From positions 1 through 36,711 of the forward strand of contig CATKHK010000166.1 of NCBI GenBank assembly GCA_949751835.1: a stretch of DNA of 36,711 nt. The letters run 5' to 3'. Numbering within the stretch: the first letter of the stretch is position 1; every line of letters starts with the position of its first letter. Source of the DNA: Blepharisma japonicum. Lineage: Eukaryota > Ciliophora > Heterotrichea > Heterotrichida > Blepharismidae. The position numbers were made by a program, and so were the translations under genes. Under the pieces are notes generated by a model. The model had not been told where the DNA came from and made no database searches. It was given only the letters and a program-made list of their open reading frames with translations. Of this stretch, positions 11,547 through 21,278 are shown piece after piece.

Positions 11547-12917
11547 ATGAAATCCACCAATTTGTAATTTTTATTCAGTCTTGATGTCCACGCAGTTACT
11601 TGGTCACGAGAAACACATGGTCTTTTCGATTACGAGTCGCGAACTGTCCACAAATCAGATTTCAAAATCAAAAAATCAGTAATAATCAATAGAAACGGAC
11701 ACAACTGCTTTCTATGCGACCACCAAACCAAAGAAACGAATTACGACAGCTCAATTCCTCTCCTTGGGGTCAAAGTCCATAACCAGGAATTTATAGCTTA
11801 TCAAGCAAGTGAGAACTCGAGCGAAAAAATGTGACTTGTTGTAAAATATATGAAAATGAACGGATCCAAAGGCATTACATTGCATGAAGGTGACTGATTG
11901 AAACTTGGAAGGGTAAGGCTCAGGGTCAAAAAAATTTTTATTTATAACAGCACTAATGGAGAAAATAATGATATTCAAGGGATCCCTAAATATCTTGAAG
12001 GGCTGAACACAGAGTGCAGGTCAGTAGATGATGGAGCTGAAGAAAACAAAGAAAACACAGAAAAAGCAGCATGCAGAATCTGCCTCTTCGACACATCCAC
12101 AAAAGAAGACCCTTTGATATCCCCTTGCAAGTGCTCCGGAACTATGAAATCTGTTCATGTGAATTGCCTTAAAGAGTGACTAAAAAATAAGGTAGAAACC
12201 AGGCAATCAGAGAAAGCCACCTCATATTGTTGAAAAGACCTCTCATGTGAGCTCTGTAAAAACCCATTACCTTCAAGCATTTTAGTAGATGGAGAAAAAG
12301 TTGAATTAATCAGCATGTCTTACCCCCAGTCATCATATATATTATTTGAAGATTATCGGCCCGAATTTAGGCAAAGCTATGGTATACACCTTGTTTCTAT
12401 TCCTAATGGCCAATACGCAGTTCTTGGACGTGGCCACGAATGCGATATAAAGCTGAGCGATATTTCTGTCAGCCGCACACACTCAAGAATTAGATTTCTT
12501 AATAATTCGTTTATTATTGAAGACAAAAGCAGCAAATTCGGCACTCTATTGCAGCTGAAAAGAGCAATCCAGCTGAACTCTTATAAGGAGCTTACAATTC
12601 AAGTTAACAGAACTATTTTTCACCTAGCGGTGAAGGAGCCATGAACAGTGGCAAGATTTTGCTGTCCTTGCATGGCGAAAAGAGTGGTACCAATAAATGT
12701 GATTTCAGACTTGACAGAAGACGGAGTTCCTGAGCCAGAGCCAGATGAGGCTGAAGAGAGAGAAGATATTCCTTCCCCAGTGACGATGGCTAGAGAAGAT
12801 AGCTCTCCTCAAAGAGTAAGAGAGGATAGCTTTCATTTATTGGTGCCTCAGGTCATGCAAAATATTAGATCTGAAATGATGATTGTACCGAATGAAGAGT
12901 TAAAAGATGATTTTTAA
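11547..12917 (+). CDS. RING-CH (RINGv) and FHA domain protein, probable E3 ubiquitin ligase
   Basis: A 17-nt first exon (11547-11563) is joined over a 15-nt intron, gtaatttttattcag (11564-11578), to exon 2, giving 451 aa with several TGA=Trp codons and TAA at the end. The RING-CH zinc domain spans about residues 171-233 (CRIC, CKC, HVNC, CELC; C4HC3 order), the type found in MARCH-family E3 ligases. A phosphopeptide-binding FHA domain lies at about 270-350, with GRGHECDIKLSDISVSRTHS and, after a short gap, the SSKFGT block. The first 130 residues end in LHEGDWLKLGRVRLRVK, which resembles part of a second FHA-like fold. The C-terminal tail is acidic, rich in Glu/Pro/Ser. No transmembrane helices are seen, unlike most MARCH proteins. 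Role inferred: ubiquitin ligation targeted by phosphothreonine recognition. Confidence 0.87.
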
Positions 12918-12986
12918 GTGGAGTTGGACAAAGTTTTGTATCATATTGGTCTTATGTAACTAGAATTCACTTAAATCTTAATGTTT

Positions 12987-14207
12987 TTAGAATTCCCAAA
13001 CTGGAATGTGAAGATAAGCTGACCTTTCAGCCCAATATGGCAGCCCCGCAATAATTTTATTGGCCAAATCCGAGTATTTAGCTTGTTTTTCTCCTCCTAA
13101 GGTGTTTCCATATGCGCTATACACAAAGACTTCGTTATAATCGTTTTTCTAAATATCAAATACTCCTCTCACACTTTCCAAAGCGCTTCTTAGTAAGCTT
13201 AACCCTTGCCCTCTTTCTCCATTTTCACACATGAACATCCCTACTAGCGTTAATGCTTTCCCAATATTTCCTTTATCATTGTCCTCATAAAACTTCAATA
13301 ATTTCTTCAGAGAATTCAAAATTTTCTAAGTTTTTCTTACATCTTGCTCATATAATTGACTTTCCAATGCAATTTCGGTAAGTGCTGTAAGTGATAGCCC
13401 TGATAATTTATTTTTCAGAACTGTATTTTTGTCAAGAGGATCATAAGCTTCAGGAAGAGCTTCAAATAGCTGTATTGCTTTTTGCAAGTTTGGGACTGCT
13501 TCATTGAACTCCATTATGGCTTTTTTGTACTCTGAAAGTTGAGGTCCATGCAAATCGTTAATTTCATTTTCTTGGTATTTTGTGGCATGCCACCATTGGG
13601 CTATTGCAAGATTGTGAAGCACAAAGCAAGTATTGGCCCCTGGGTTCATATTAAGAACCTCATAAAATTGTGCTTTAGCTTCGTTGTGGCAATCATCTTT
13701 GAGTAAAAAGGCAGTCTATATGAGTTTTACTCCAATTAAAAACTTCAAATCTTTTTGAGTGTGCCTGTGAAAGACATTTCAATTGTCTTCTCTAAGAATA
13801 TACTGCCCAAATCTTAAAGCTTTGTCAATATTGCTTTGCAGATACTGCTTGAGAAGGTTTTCGCAAGCTGTGCCTAGCTGATGCGAATATTCTTTTTCCT
13901 TAGCTTTATAATTCATGACTATTTCTTCCAATGTCTTTTCACACTCTTTGATCTTCTTTTGTGCTCGCAAGATTAGTGCTATTCTTTGCAATATAAAGTT
14001 ATAAACTGGCTGCCCGAACATCCCTTGATTTGATAATGATTCCAATGTGGATCTGAATTTTTCTTCTGCTTGAGCGAAGTTAGATTCTTTTACAAACTCA
14101 ATCGCCTTGGTGTAATCTTGGCCTAAGCTGCCTGCAAGAATTTGTTCAGCTTCAGTGTTTTTCGGAATACTTGATGTAGAAAGCCACCTTCTTGCAAATC
14201 TCCACAT
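12987..14207 (-). CDS. TPR-like protein with probable mitochondrial presequence
   Basis: Four exons separated by three 15-nt introns: gtaaaactcatatag (13716-13730), gtaagaaaaacttag (13326-13340) and gtatttgatatttag (13149-13163). Splicing plus one TGA=Trp gives 391 aa ending IPVWEF-TAA. The N terminus MWRFARRWLSTSS is Arg/Ser-rich without acidic residues, as expected for a mitochondrial targeting peptide. The rest is helical with TPR-like pairs, for example around FVKESNFAQAEEKFRSTLES and LHNLAIAQWWHATKYQ. General layout resembles mitochondrial TPR assembly factors such as TTC19, but I see no diagnostic motif and do not assign a symbol. It is the most intron-dense gene in the window. Confidence 0.8.
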
Positions 14208-14665
14208 TATAAACCATTTTAATGCAAATTTAATTCAGCTATAATGTATACTTGATTCTTTATATCCGAAAAAATAAGCTCTAAAAATTGCAATATTAAT
14301 CGAGAATATAGTTTCCTTATTTTAGCTTTACGCATTACTTAAATAAACTTATTAACAAATGGGACTGCTTCTTTATTATTAATCAAAAAATTCATTCAAT
14401 TTGAAATTTTTATTGATGTCAGTCAATGATTGCAATGCTTCAGCTTTTATGATACTGAATATTAAATGCTAAATATATGTAAATCCTAATATTTGACTTT
14501 TTCAGAGGTATAGTCAACCAAAAAATGTAAGAATTATTATGCTTTTAAAATAATCATGCAGTGGGGCTTTGTAAAAAACTTTTATCGTTTTCACGAAAGA
14601 GCCTCTTGCTTTAAATTGCTGTAATTAACAGACATGCATCATTTAATAGCAATAAGTTCATTAAT
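14208..14665. other. Divergent intergenic region, no gene seen
   Basis: AT-rich spacer between the start codons of the TPR gene (-) and the disordered-protein gene (+). It should contain both promoters. No frame or RNA structure stands out. Confidence 0.4.
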
Positions 14666-15331
14666 ATGGAAGAAATATCGTCACCTGAGTCTGAAGTAGA
14701 TTTAGCTATAGAACCAAGAAATTCAAGCAATGAAATATCAGCAGATTTTCATGAAAGTCCAACGAACTGTAGCTTAGAGGCAAATGAGCAACCTTCAAGC
14801 CCTCAAAAAACTATAGATAGCGCAGTTATCTCTCATGAAAACGCTTGCGAGAGCTATCAAAGCCAATCAAATAAAGAAGTTGGGCAAGAAATGCCACCAA
14901 ATTTAACTCTATCAGCCAATAATGCTGCTTCTTTAGCTGATAAAACTGCTAATGAAGTAGAGTTTCAGACCAGAATTGATCGATCATTCAATGCTGAGGA
15001 GCAAATACAAATATCAGCTATAAAAAGCTGAAAAATGGCTTCGCCATCCCAAAATCGGGACTCAGCAAATCAAAGTAAGCCGGATGTATTTCAGATCACA
15101 GTAGATCTATCAACTCCTTCAGGCACTTTAACAGGAAAAAATTATCTTCCTTCCCGTCATGGTTCTGGCCGTGAAGATAAATCAGAGCATCAGCGATCGG
15201 CAGCTGGCTCCTTGAGAATTCCGATTCTTACTGAAAGATCTGACTCCACTCGCGAAGGGTCGGTAAGAAGCACAATTAGCAGGCCAGAATCCAGTGACAG
15301 ACCTATTTGCTTCAAGTGCCTTCTTCAATAA
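14666..15331 (+). CDS. Unrecognised, intrinsically disordered Ser/Glu-rich protein
   Basis: 221 codons from ATG to TAA, with one in-frame TGA (15029-15031) read as Trp. The composition is Ser, Glu, Asn and Gln rich, with no predicted globular domain, signal peptide or membrane helix. The second half is more basic, with SR-type segments such as RSDSTREGSVRSTISR, and the end is Cys-containing (ICFKCLLQ). I recognise no family. It starts 458 bp from the divergent TPR gene and ends 53 bp before the VPS37-like gene on the same strand. Continuity of the frame across the TGA and the coding-like composition support a real gene, but evidence is limited to that. Confidence 0.6.
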
Positions 15332-15384
15332 TGGTAATTTTTAAACTAATCCTTATTTTTCTTGTTGACAATAAATTTATCGAA

Positions 15385-16251
15385 ATGGCACAGTATAATC
15401 CTTATTGGCATCAGTATTTATAACATAGACAAGAAGCTCAAATCACCCAAGTTTCTTCTGTTTACCCTGGAACCCGTAGAATAGATGCATTCACTATTGA
15501 AGTTCCTTTGAATATCCATGGTCCTACCCTATATTTGCAATGGTAAAATCTATGCAGCCGTCTTCCTCAGAATTTTCCTCTGGCAGCTCCTCAGATTTTC
15601 GTTATGAGCACAGTTACCCATCCCCTATTAGACTCCACTATGAGAGTAAATCATGACTACTTAGTCCGCTGGAATCAGCAAAGCACAATTTTCAACGCTG
15701 TCAATATCGTCCATCAAGAATTTTTAAGATCTCCCCCTAATGTGATTGCAAATCCAAAGCAAACTCAAATAACTGATCCTCGAGCTACTGTGATTGATTT
15801 TACTGACAGATTAAGCGCCTTAACACCTGCTGAGCTTTCTCAGCTCACCCAAGACGATATGATTGCAATAGTGAAAAACTACCCAGGACTAAAGGAAACT
15901 GTAGACCAAAACGTCAGGACTAACGAAATCTGCAGCAATTTGGCCCTCGAAAATTTGACAATTTCTGAAGAGGCCTCGAAGCTTAAAGCTGAGTATGACC
16001 AATTGAGAGAAATATATATGACAAACAGAGAAAAAATAAGAAGGGCTGGTGGAGAAAATTCAGCAGGAATCAAGGATGAAGGTGCCTATAAAAGGGAGGT
16101 CCAAAGATTGCTAGAGTTACAGGAAAGAGAAGTAAGGGAAATTGAAGCAAGGATTGAAAGAGAGTTTGATCCAAGTTTGCTTGAGGATTATATCAAAGTT
16201 GCAACGCAGTTCCATATGATAGACAATATAAAAGCAAAACTTAATGCATAA
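15385..16251 (+). CDS. VPS37-like ESCRT-I subunit
   Basis: Three exons (15385-15413, 15429-15542, 15558-16251) with 15-nt introns gtatttataacatag and gtaaaatctatgcag. Both introns contain an in-frame stop if retained. The product is 278 aa. Residues about 25-105 look like a degenerate UEV fold, with APQIFV followed by VTHPLLDSTMRV and YLVRWN. Residues about 130-275 form the helical Mod_r domain of VPS37 (LSALTPAELSQLTQDDM, then a long coiled-coil hairpin). VPS37 is a core subunit of ESCRT-I with VPS23/TSG101, VPS28 and MVB12, sorting ubiquitinated cargo at endosomes. The UEV-like N terminus occurs in some VPS37 proteins and lacks an obvious ubiquitin-binding role. Without splicing only the C-terminal two thirds would appear as an ORF, so the first two exons are easy to miss. 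Confidence 0.83.
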
Positions 16252-16334
16252 TTAACCTTATCCTAAAATATTGATAATTCAGTTAGAAATATCAAGCCAT
16301 TTATGATGTATTAAAAATAGAATTTCCAGCGTCA

Positions 16335-17234
16335 ATGACTCTAAGCTTACTGGAGGAAAACTTACTCATGGCTTCTGAAGATTCACGAGACGACCTTGTG
16401 AAGCTAAATATTCTAAGATTTCTTATCAAACTAAAAAAACCCAAAAAGATTTTGCAACAATCAAAGTCTTCTTTTCGATTAAAAGACCTTCCAGAACTAT
16501 ATCGGCATTTAACTGCGCCACCTCTCAAAAATTCTGTCAATCAACGGTCAAGCCCTAAGCCCTCGCTATCAAAATGCCATTCTAAATTGTCAAATGACGG
16601 GACTGAGACTGAGCTAATAAGATTCGGCAGTTTGGATGACGAAGGATTCAGACTGAAAAACAACATTTGTAACAATAATTTAGACACCCAAGAGGAATAT
16701 GACATCATTCGCAAGAATTTTCTTTACTTATACTCTGCTCATCGTCCTCAAGACGGGTCTCGGATAAATGAAGGAAATTATGAAGTGCATTTATTGAATA
16801 TTAAACAGCATTTTTTAGACTGCTGCATTAGTTCTCTATCTGCATTAGGAATAGCTCTATCAAATGTAAAGGACATGAAATGAATTGATTTATATGCGTT
16901 TACAGAATGTATTGAAGAATTCCAGCGATTCTTGCTTGATAAAAACTCTCTAGTATCAAATGATTCGAATATACGGGCAAGCTTTACGCTGCAGTGACTT
17001 TTGTGTATTTTTTATTTAGTCTTTTTTAGGTTTGTAGATACTCGAAGGCGAAATTTGCTGCGGAGAGCTGAATTAAGACTTGCAATTAGTATGGCATCAC
17101 GCAAAAAGAAAGGGATTAATAAGAATTTAGATAATCTTGTTGAGTACACGTTCAAAACTGTGGAATCTTTATGCGGGGAGCCAAGAGAGGAAATCAGCTT
17201 TGAAGAATTTGAGCGAGCACTGCAAACGACTTAA
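16335..17234 (+). CDS. Degenerate EF-hand-like protein, function unknown
   Basis: One continuous frame through TGA=Trp codons at 16881-16883 and in the segment LQWLL, ending in TAA: 299 aa unspliced. A perfect 15-nt intron candidate, gtattttttatttag (17005-17019), contains no stop and its removal keeps the frame. Splicing changes QWLLCIFYLVFFRF to QWLLFFFRF (294 aa). The spliced form fits better before the EF-hand-like stretch FRFVDTRRRNLLRRAELRLAI. A second such unit, GEPREEISFEEFERAL, is near the end. Calcium ligands are mostly missing from the first loop, so calcium binding is doubtful. The N-terminal 100 residues are basic and low-complexity. No firm family assignment. Confidence 0.6.
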
Positions 17235-17267
17235 TATACAATTGTGTATGAATTATAATTAAATTTA

Positions 17268-17702
17268 TTAAAGATCTTCTCTCTGTTTTCTCAATCTCTC
17301 TTTTTTAATGTGAATCAATCTCTCTTTGATTGCACTTCTTCTAATTTTGATTTCCTTATTAAGCATTAGATCTTCAGATGACCTAAGGTCATTGATTTCA
17401 GAGAGAGGAACTAGATGAATGAATTTCTCATAAGAAACCAGAGATTCATTCATTATTTCTTTGGCTTGCTCATAAGTGATGCTTTCTATGCATGCAATGA
17501 AGGTCTTTTCTAGAAGTTTCGATCTCAAATCTCTGCTATTAAGCGCAGGCTTTGATTTTATTGCTTCATCAAGTTTTTCTTTAAATTCTTTTTGTAGTGC
17601 CTCATTTAGAGTCAAGCAGGCATTTTCTTTTTCGATTGTTTCTAGGTCCTGAGATTTTGCGAGAATGAATGTTATGAATAATAAAGGTATCTTTATAATC
17701 AT
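17268..17702 (-). CDS. Small secreted or vesicular protein, unknown function
   Basis: 144 aa, ATG to TAA, no intron and no TGA. The N terminus MIIKIPLLFITFILAKSQ is a classic signal peptide with cleavage likely near residue 17-18. The mature part is charged and helical, with a Lys/Arg-rich end (IHIKKERLRKQREDL). It contains two Cys that could pair. I recognise no family. It lies 36 bp downstream of another minus-strand gene and converges with the EF-hand-like gene 33 bp away. Confidence 0.65.
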   Translation of the reverse strand: MIIKIPLLFITFILAKSQDLETIEKENACLTLNEALQKEFKEKLDEAIKSKPALNSRDLRSKLLEKTFIACIESITYEQAKEIMNESLVSYEKFIHLVPLSEINDLRSSEDLMLNKEIKIRRSAIKERLIHIKKERLRKQREDL

Positions 17703-17738
17703 AAATTATCTTAAAAATGGAAAATTAAGGTTAGGATC

Positions 17739-18425
17739 TTAATCAAATAGCTTTACAGCCGATAATTGATTAAGCCTATACAGCTTTTCCATATATGTTA
17801 GTGCAGGATTAATGTGAGGAACCTCACGAAAACTTAAAGGCTTTGTATTTTGCATTTCTTCAACCGATGGACTTTTTTGGGATTTCGGTCTTCTTTCAAA
17901 ATCAATAGTTAGCCGTCTTTCTAAATTCTTCTTTAAATATTTTATTTCTTGAGGCTTAGCTGGCAATGAGCCATTATATCTATCTCCACAAATCTTGAAG
18001 AGATTTATTGATCGTTCTAACTTTTCCTTTTTTTCTGAAGAGCTTCTGGATCTTGGAGCACTAGAATGCCGTTTATGAGCCTTATTTGAAAGCTTGGTAG
18101 TGAAAGGTCTGAAATGCTCTTGATTTGATTCTGCAGAGATTTTGCTCTTTTGAGAAAAACTGCTTTTTGGTCGCTTTCGATATAAAACTGGGTCATAAAT
18201 ATATTCGTTTATAAACTCAGGTAAAGCTTTTGCTTTCCGGTGATGGCAAGTTTCTCTTGGTGGTAACTTGAAACTTTCATCTGATATTGAAGTCGATTTA
18301 TTTTTGCATGTTACGGTATATCGGTAATCTATGTTTGAAAGGCAGCGAGGAGTGATGTGCCTTTGAATCATATAAGTATCAATTTTCACTTCCAAAGAGG
18401 AAGTCTTTGGCTGATTTACTTCCAT
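17739..18425 (-). CDS. Unrecognised basic, mostly disordered protein
   Basis: 228 aa from ATG (18423-18425) to TAA. It is rich in Lys, Arg and Ser, with a basic Ser/Arg stretch (HKRHSSAPRSRSSSEKKEK) in the middle. No membrane helix, signal peptide or known domain is seen. The C terminus (PALTYMEKLYRLNQLSAVKLFD) may form a helix. Composition suggests a cytoskeletal or nucleic-acid-associated protein, but that is a guess. It is divergently transcribed from the next gene, with about 118 bp between start codons. Confidence 0.6.
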   Translation of the reverse strand: MEVNQPKTSSLEVKIDTYMIQRHITPRCLSNIDYRYTVTCKNKSTSISDESFKLPPRETCHHRKAKALPEFINEYIYDPVLYRKRPKSSFSQKSKISAESNQEHFRPFTTKLSNKAHKRHSSAPRSRSSSEKKEKLERSINLFKICGDRYNGSLPAKPQEIKYLKKNLERRLTIDFERRPKSQKSPSVEEMQNTKPLSFREVPHINPALTYMEKLYRLNQLSAVKLFD

Positions 18426-18543
18426 TTTTTGATTTTAAAGCATTTCAAAATACTTAGATGCAAAATACTCTCTTATTTGTTTTGATGATAAATTAAAATA
18501 TCTGTAAGTAAAAAACACCCGAAATGGTGAGAAAATTGATAAT

Positions 18544-19554
18544 ATGATGATTTTATTAATGAATATGAAAAAGTTTTCATCAAAATGAACATCTGAGTTT
18601 CGTGGCGATGCTACATGCGAAAGACTTTTGAATGCTTTAGAAACAATTTCGAAGCCTTCACAAATTCCTGCATACACTTTGAGTGTAGAACAATTTTCAT
18701 CTCCTAGTCGATCTAGAGCTTTACTCCACAACGATCCTCCAAAGCCAATTCAAAAAATCTCGATAACTATTGAACCTCCCAAATCTATCCAAAAAAACAA
18801 GCCTGGCTCATTTTCTTTTAGTACTTTCGATAACATTGGAATGAAAAAGCCTAAATCTCCTCAAAAGACTCAAATCAGTTCAATTGATATGAAAAAACTC
18901 ACGCTAAAAACAAATTTCGAAGACTCAGAAAGTTTTAGACAAATTTTAAGTGCGAGAACAATAAAATCGTATGGAGAATTATCTGAAACTAGAACCCTCT
19001 CAACTAATAGACAAAGGCCAATTACCGCAAATTCTGCTAACTCTGCTAATTCGTATGCAAACAAGCCAAAATTAAATTATCTGAGAGAAAGCATAAGAAA
19101 GGCTTTCCAGCATCAATCTCCTGAACTTTTGCACGTACAGTAAAAAATAAACAGGCTTGAAATTGAAGGAAAGCATGAAATTCAAAGGAAACAAATTATA
19201 GCAAAATCCTCACTCAGTCGAAGATTATTAGAAAATAAACTCCAAAGACCTAAAACTGTTGAAAGGCCAAAACGACTGATGTCAGCTTCCATGGAAAAAA
19301 GACTAGTTCTCATAAAAAGGCCAGGAATTGAAAGTTTGAGCTCCAGTGGACTAGCTGCCTTAAGGAAGCAAGACCGAGAAAGCACCCTTTCTAGCGACCT
19401 TAAAATTGAAGTCCCAACAATCTCATTTATAAATAAAAAGGCTTTTGCTAAAAGAATGCCTGTAAAAGTAGTCAAGCAACAAAGTATTGCTTGCACAACG
19501 GAATCTGAAGACTGCTCTGCATTTCTCGGAGATTTATTGGACTCACGATATTAA
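18544..19554 (+). CDS. Unrecognised basic disordered protein, spliced
   Basis: Exons 18544-19139 and 19155-19554 are joined by removing a 15-nt intron, gtaaaaaataaacag (19140-19154), which carries an in-frame TAA. The product is 331 aa ending LLDSRY-TAA. ATG codons at 18544, 18547, 18559 and 18565 are all in frame; I took the most upstream, and the first tens of residues are uncertain. One TGA (18586) reads as Trp. The protein is rich in Ser, Lys, Pro and Arg with repeated PPKPIQK/PPKSIQK motifs near residues 60-80 and a NSANSANSYAN repeat. No known domain. Its stop is 11 bp from the stop of the convergent RING gene. Confidence 0.65.
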
Positions 19555-19565
19555 TTAATTTTCGA

Positions 19566-20408
19566 TTAATCTAGTTTAATTGTGACAAAAGAACTAATTG
19601 GACCTCTGCATATAGGGCAAGAGTTTCTAGATTGATTTTTAAGCATTTCTGCACAGTATTGACAGAGGCATACATGTCTACACGGGATAATTGTTGTGTC
19701 ATTTTTTTCTGACATGCAAATAACGCACGTTGAATTGTCAGCTCCCTGCTTTTCAGAAAATCCATAAATCTCCATCAATTCGTAAGTCTGCCCAGCATAA
19801 GTTAATTTTTGCCTGATTGGAATCACTCCAAGATTTTTACCTTTTCTTTCAAACGATAAATATGTTGTCAATGCTTGTGGAGGTCGTGAGTTGTCAGGAT
19901 ATCTTGGTATGATTTCAATTACAATCGGGTATGAGTTACTATTTCTAAAAAATAACTCGTCTGGAGAATATTTGGAAATGTCAATAGTTGCTTGGCTGCA
20001 CTTTTGAGATTGTGCTGGTGGGAGATTTAAGAAGAGTGGCTGCGGGTATTTGCTAGTATTTACTATGTATTGGACTCCAGCAGGCCCTATTTGTTCATCT
20101 GCAAAAAAATAAATGTTGATTGAGCATTGAAATTCAGAGTAATACTCAAACTCAAGGTGATAGAAGTTGGGCTTATAATCATTAGAAACCAGCTTTATAG
20201 AACTTTTATTTATAGTTGCATCTGACCTCACTGGAATTGCTTGAGTTGTAGTTGTAGCTGGAACTTGATAATGATAGGGCTCTTGAACATTTTGATGATA
20301 GCTAAATAGTGCTTGGGGCTGAGATTGTGAGTAAAGCCTCCCCATGACTGAATCTGGAGGAGGTGGAGGGCTGTATTGAGGCTGCTGATGTGATGATGAT
20401 CCACCCAT
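19566..20408 (-). CDS. MGRN1/RNF157/LUL-type RING E3 ubiquitin ligase
   Basis: 280 aa, ATG to TAA, no intron. The N terminus MGGSSS fits an N-myristoylation site, as in plant LUL and animal MGRN1 relatives, followed by a Pro/Gln-rich stretch with a PPPPP run. Residues about 70-220 form the family's beta-rich domain preceding the RING. The C-terminal RING finger is at about 230-275: CVIC, then PCRHVCLCQYC, then CPICRGPI (C3HC4). MGRN1-family ligases act in endosomal sorting and membrane-protein ubiquitination. It is 23 bp downstream of the membrane-protein gene on the same strand. Confidence 0.87.
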   Translation of the reverse strand: MGGSSSHQQPQYSPPPPPDSVMGRLYSQSQPQALFSYHQNVQEPYHYQVPATTTTQAIPVRSDATINKSSIKLVSNDYKPNFYHLEFEYYSEFQCSINIYFFADEQIGPAGVQYIVNTSKYPQPLFLNLPPAQSQKCSQATIDISKYSPDELFFRNSNSYPIVIEIIPRYPDNSRPPQALTTYLSFERKGKNLGVIPIRQKLTYAGQTYELMEIYGFSEKQGADNSTCVICMSEKNDTTIIPCRHVCLCQYCAEMLKNQSRNSCPICRGPISSFVTIKLD

Positions 20409-20431
20409 AATTTTATTAGTTTTTATTAGAC

Positions 20432-21253
20432 TTAACTACTCGATTTAACTGCTTTAGGCCCTATAATAGGCTGGATCTCCGATATCAAATTATGCTTCCA
20501 TACATCATATATTACTGTAATCAATCCAACCCCTTCATCGCAAAGAATCACAAGCAAAGCTATTTTTGTGTTAGAATGATAGACAATTAAAGCAGAAAGC
20601 AATAAAAACCCAATTGATAGAGCTCCAGATAAGATTTTAGCCAGCCCCAATAAGCATATAACTGGCTTTTCTCCAAGTCTAGATTTCATAACGTGCTGGT
20701 TAAAAACCAATAAATAAAGCAAAACTCCTCCACAAACACTGATAAAAAACATCATCTGGATAATCATAAAATACCCGTGCCTCATAAGCAAATTATCGTC
20801 CATGCACATTTTGTAGTCATCAATAAGCGCTGGGTAACTAAGAGGTGAGATTATCAATAAAGAAGCCAGAGCTAGAAGCTCCACCACAATATGTCTTTTT
20901 AAGTTTTGCTTATCATTAGGATCTTTAATTACATAATACCAATATACAATAGAGCCTATAGCACAGGTAACCATAAGTATATAGTCACAAAATGCAAACC
21001 CTAGAACATACCAAGTATTGATGTCATTCGCAAATTTCATTCGATCTTCAGCGTCCTTATAATCCATATAAAGCGTGCACGTGAAATTTCCTGATTCTTC
21101 TGCAATTACTGTGGAATAGTTCGTATAGTTCACCACTTCATAAACAGGCCGTTCAGCATAGTTTATCCATGCAATTGGGTACGTGAAAAAGATATAAAAG
21201 GTGGAAAAAGTAGCTGCAGAGTATGCAATGGATAGGAGAGTGCTCCCTTTCAT
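20432..21253 (-). CDS. Six-helix membrane protein, family not recognised
   Basis: 273 aa with about six hydrophobic helices (near residues 7-30, 87-110, 124-145, 160-183, 197-220 and 226-246). The first loop (31-85) is long and contains Cys and several N-x-S/T sites, as expected for a lumenal or extracellular loop. Charged residues between helices 3 and 4 include a DD-K-CMDD segment. The end KAVKSSS is cytosolic in the likely topology. I cannot place it in a family; Frag1/DRAM-like six-helix proteins are a loose possibility. Its start is 25 bp after the stop of the coiled-coil gene and its stop 23 bp before the RING gene. Confidence 0.75.
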   Translation of the reverse strand: MKGSTLLSIAYSAATFSTFYIFFTYPIAWINYAERPVYEVVNYTNYSTVIAEESGNFTCTLYMDYKDAEDRMKFANDINTWYVLGFAFCDYILMVTCAIGSIVYWYYVIKDPNDKQNLKRHIVVELLALASLLIISPLSYPALIDDYKMCMDDNLLMRHGYFMIIQMMFFISVCGGVLLYLLVFNQHVMKSRLGEKPVICLLGLAKILSGALSIGFLLLSALIVYHSNTKIALLVILCDEGVGLITVIYDVWKHNLISEIQPIIGPKAVKSSS

Positions 21254-21278
21254 ATTTATAGAAGAACAAGACTATTTA

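Noticed and set aside
18435-18731. Minus-strand 98-aa frame between the two divergent disordered proteins
   Set aside because: It overlaps the + strand gene antisense and the shared promoter region, and has no recognisable feature.
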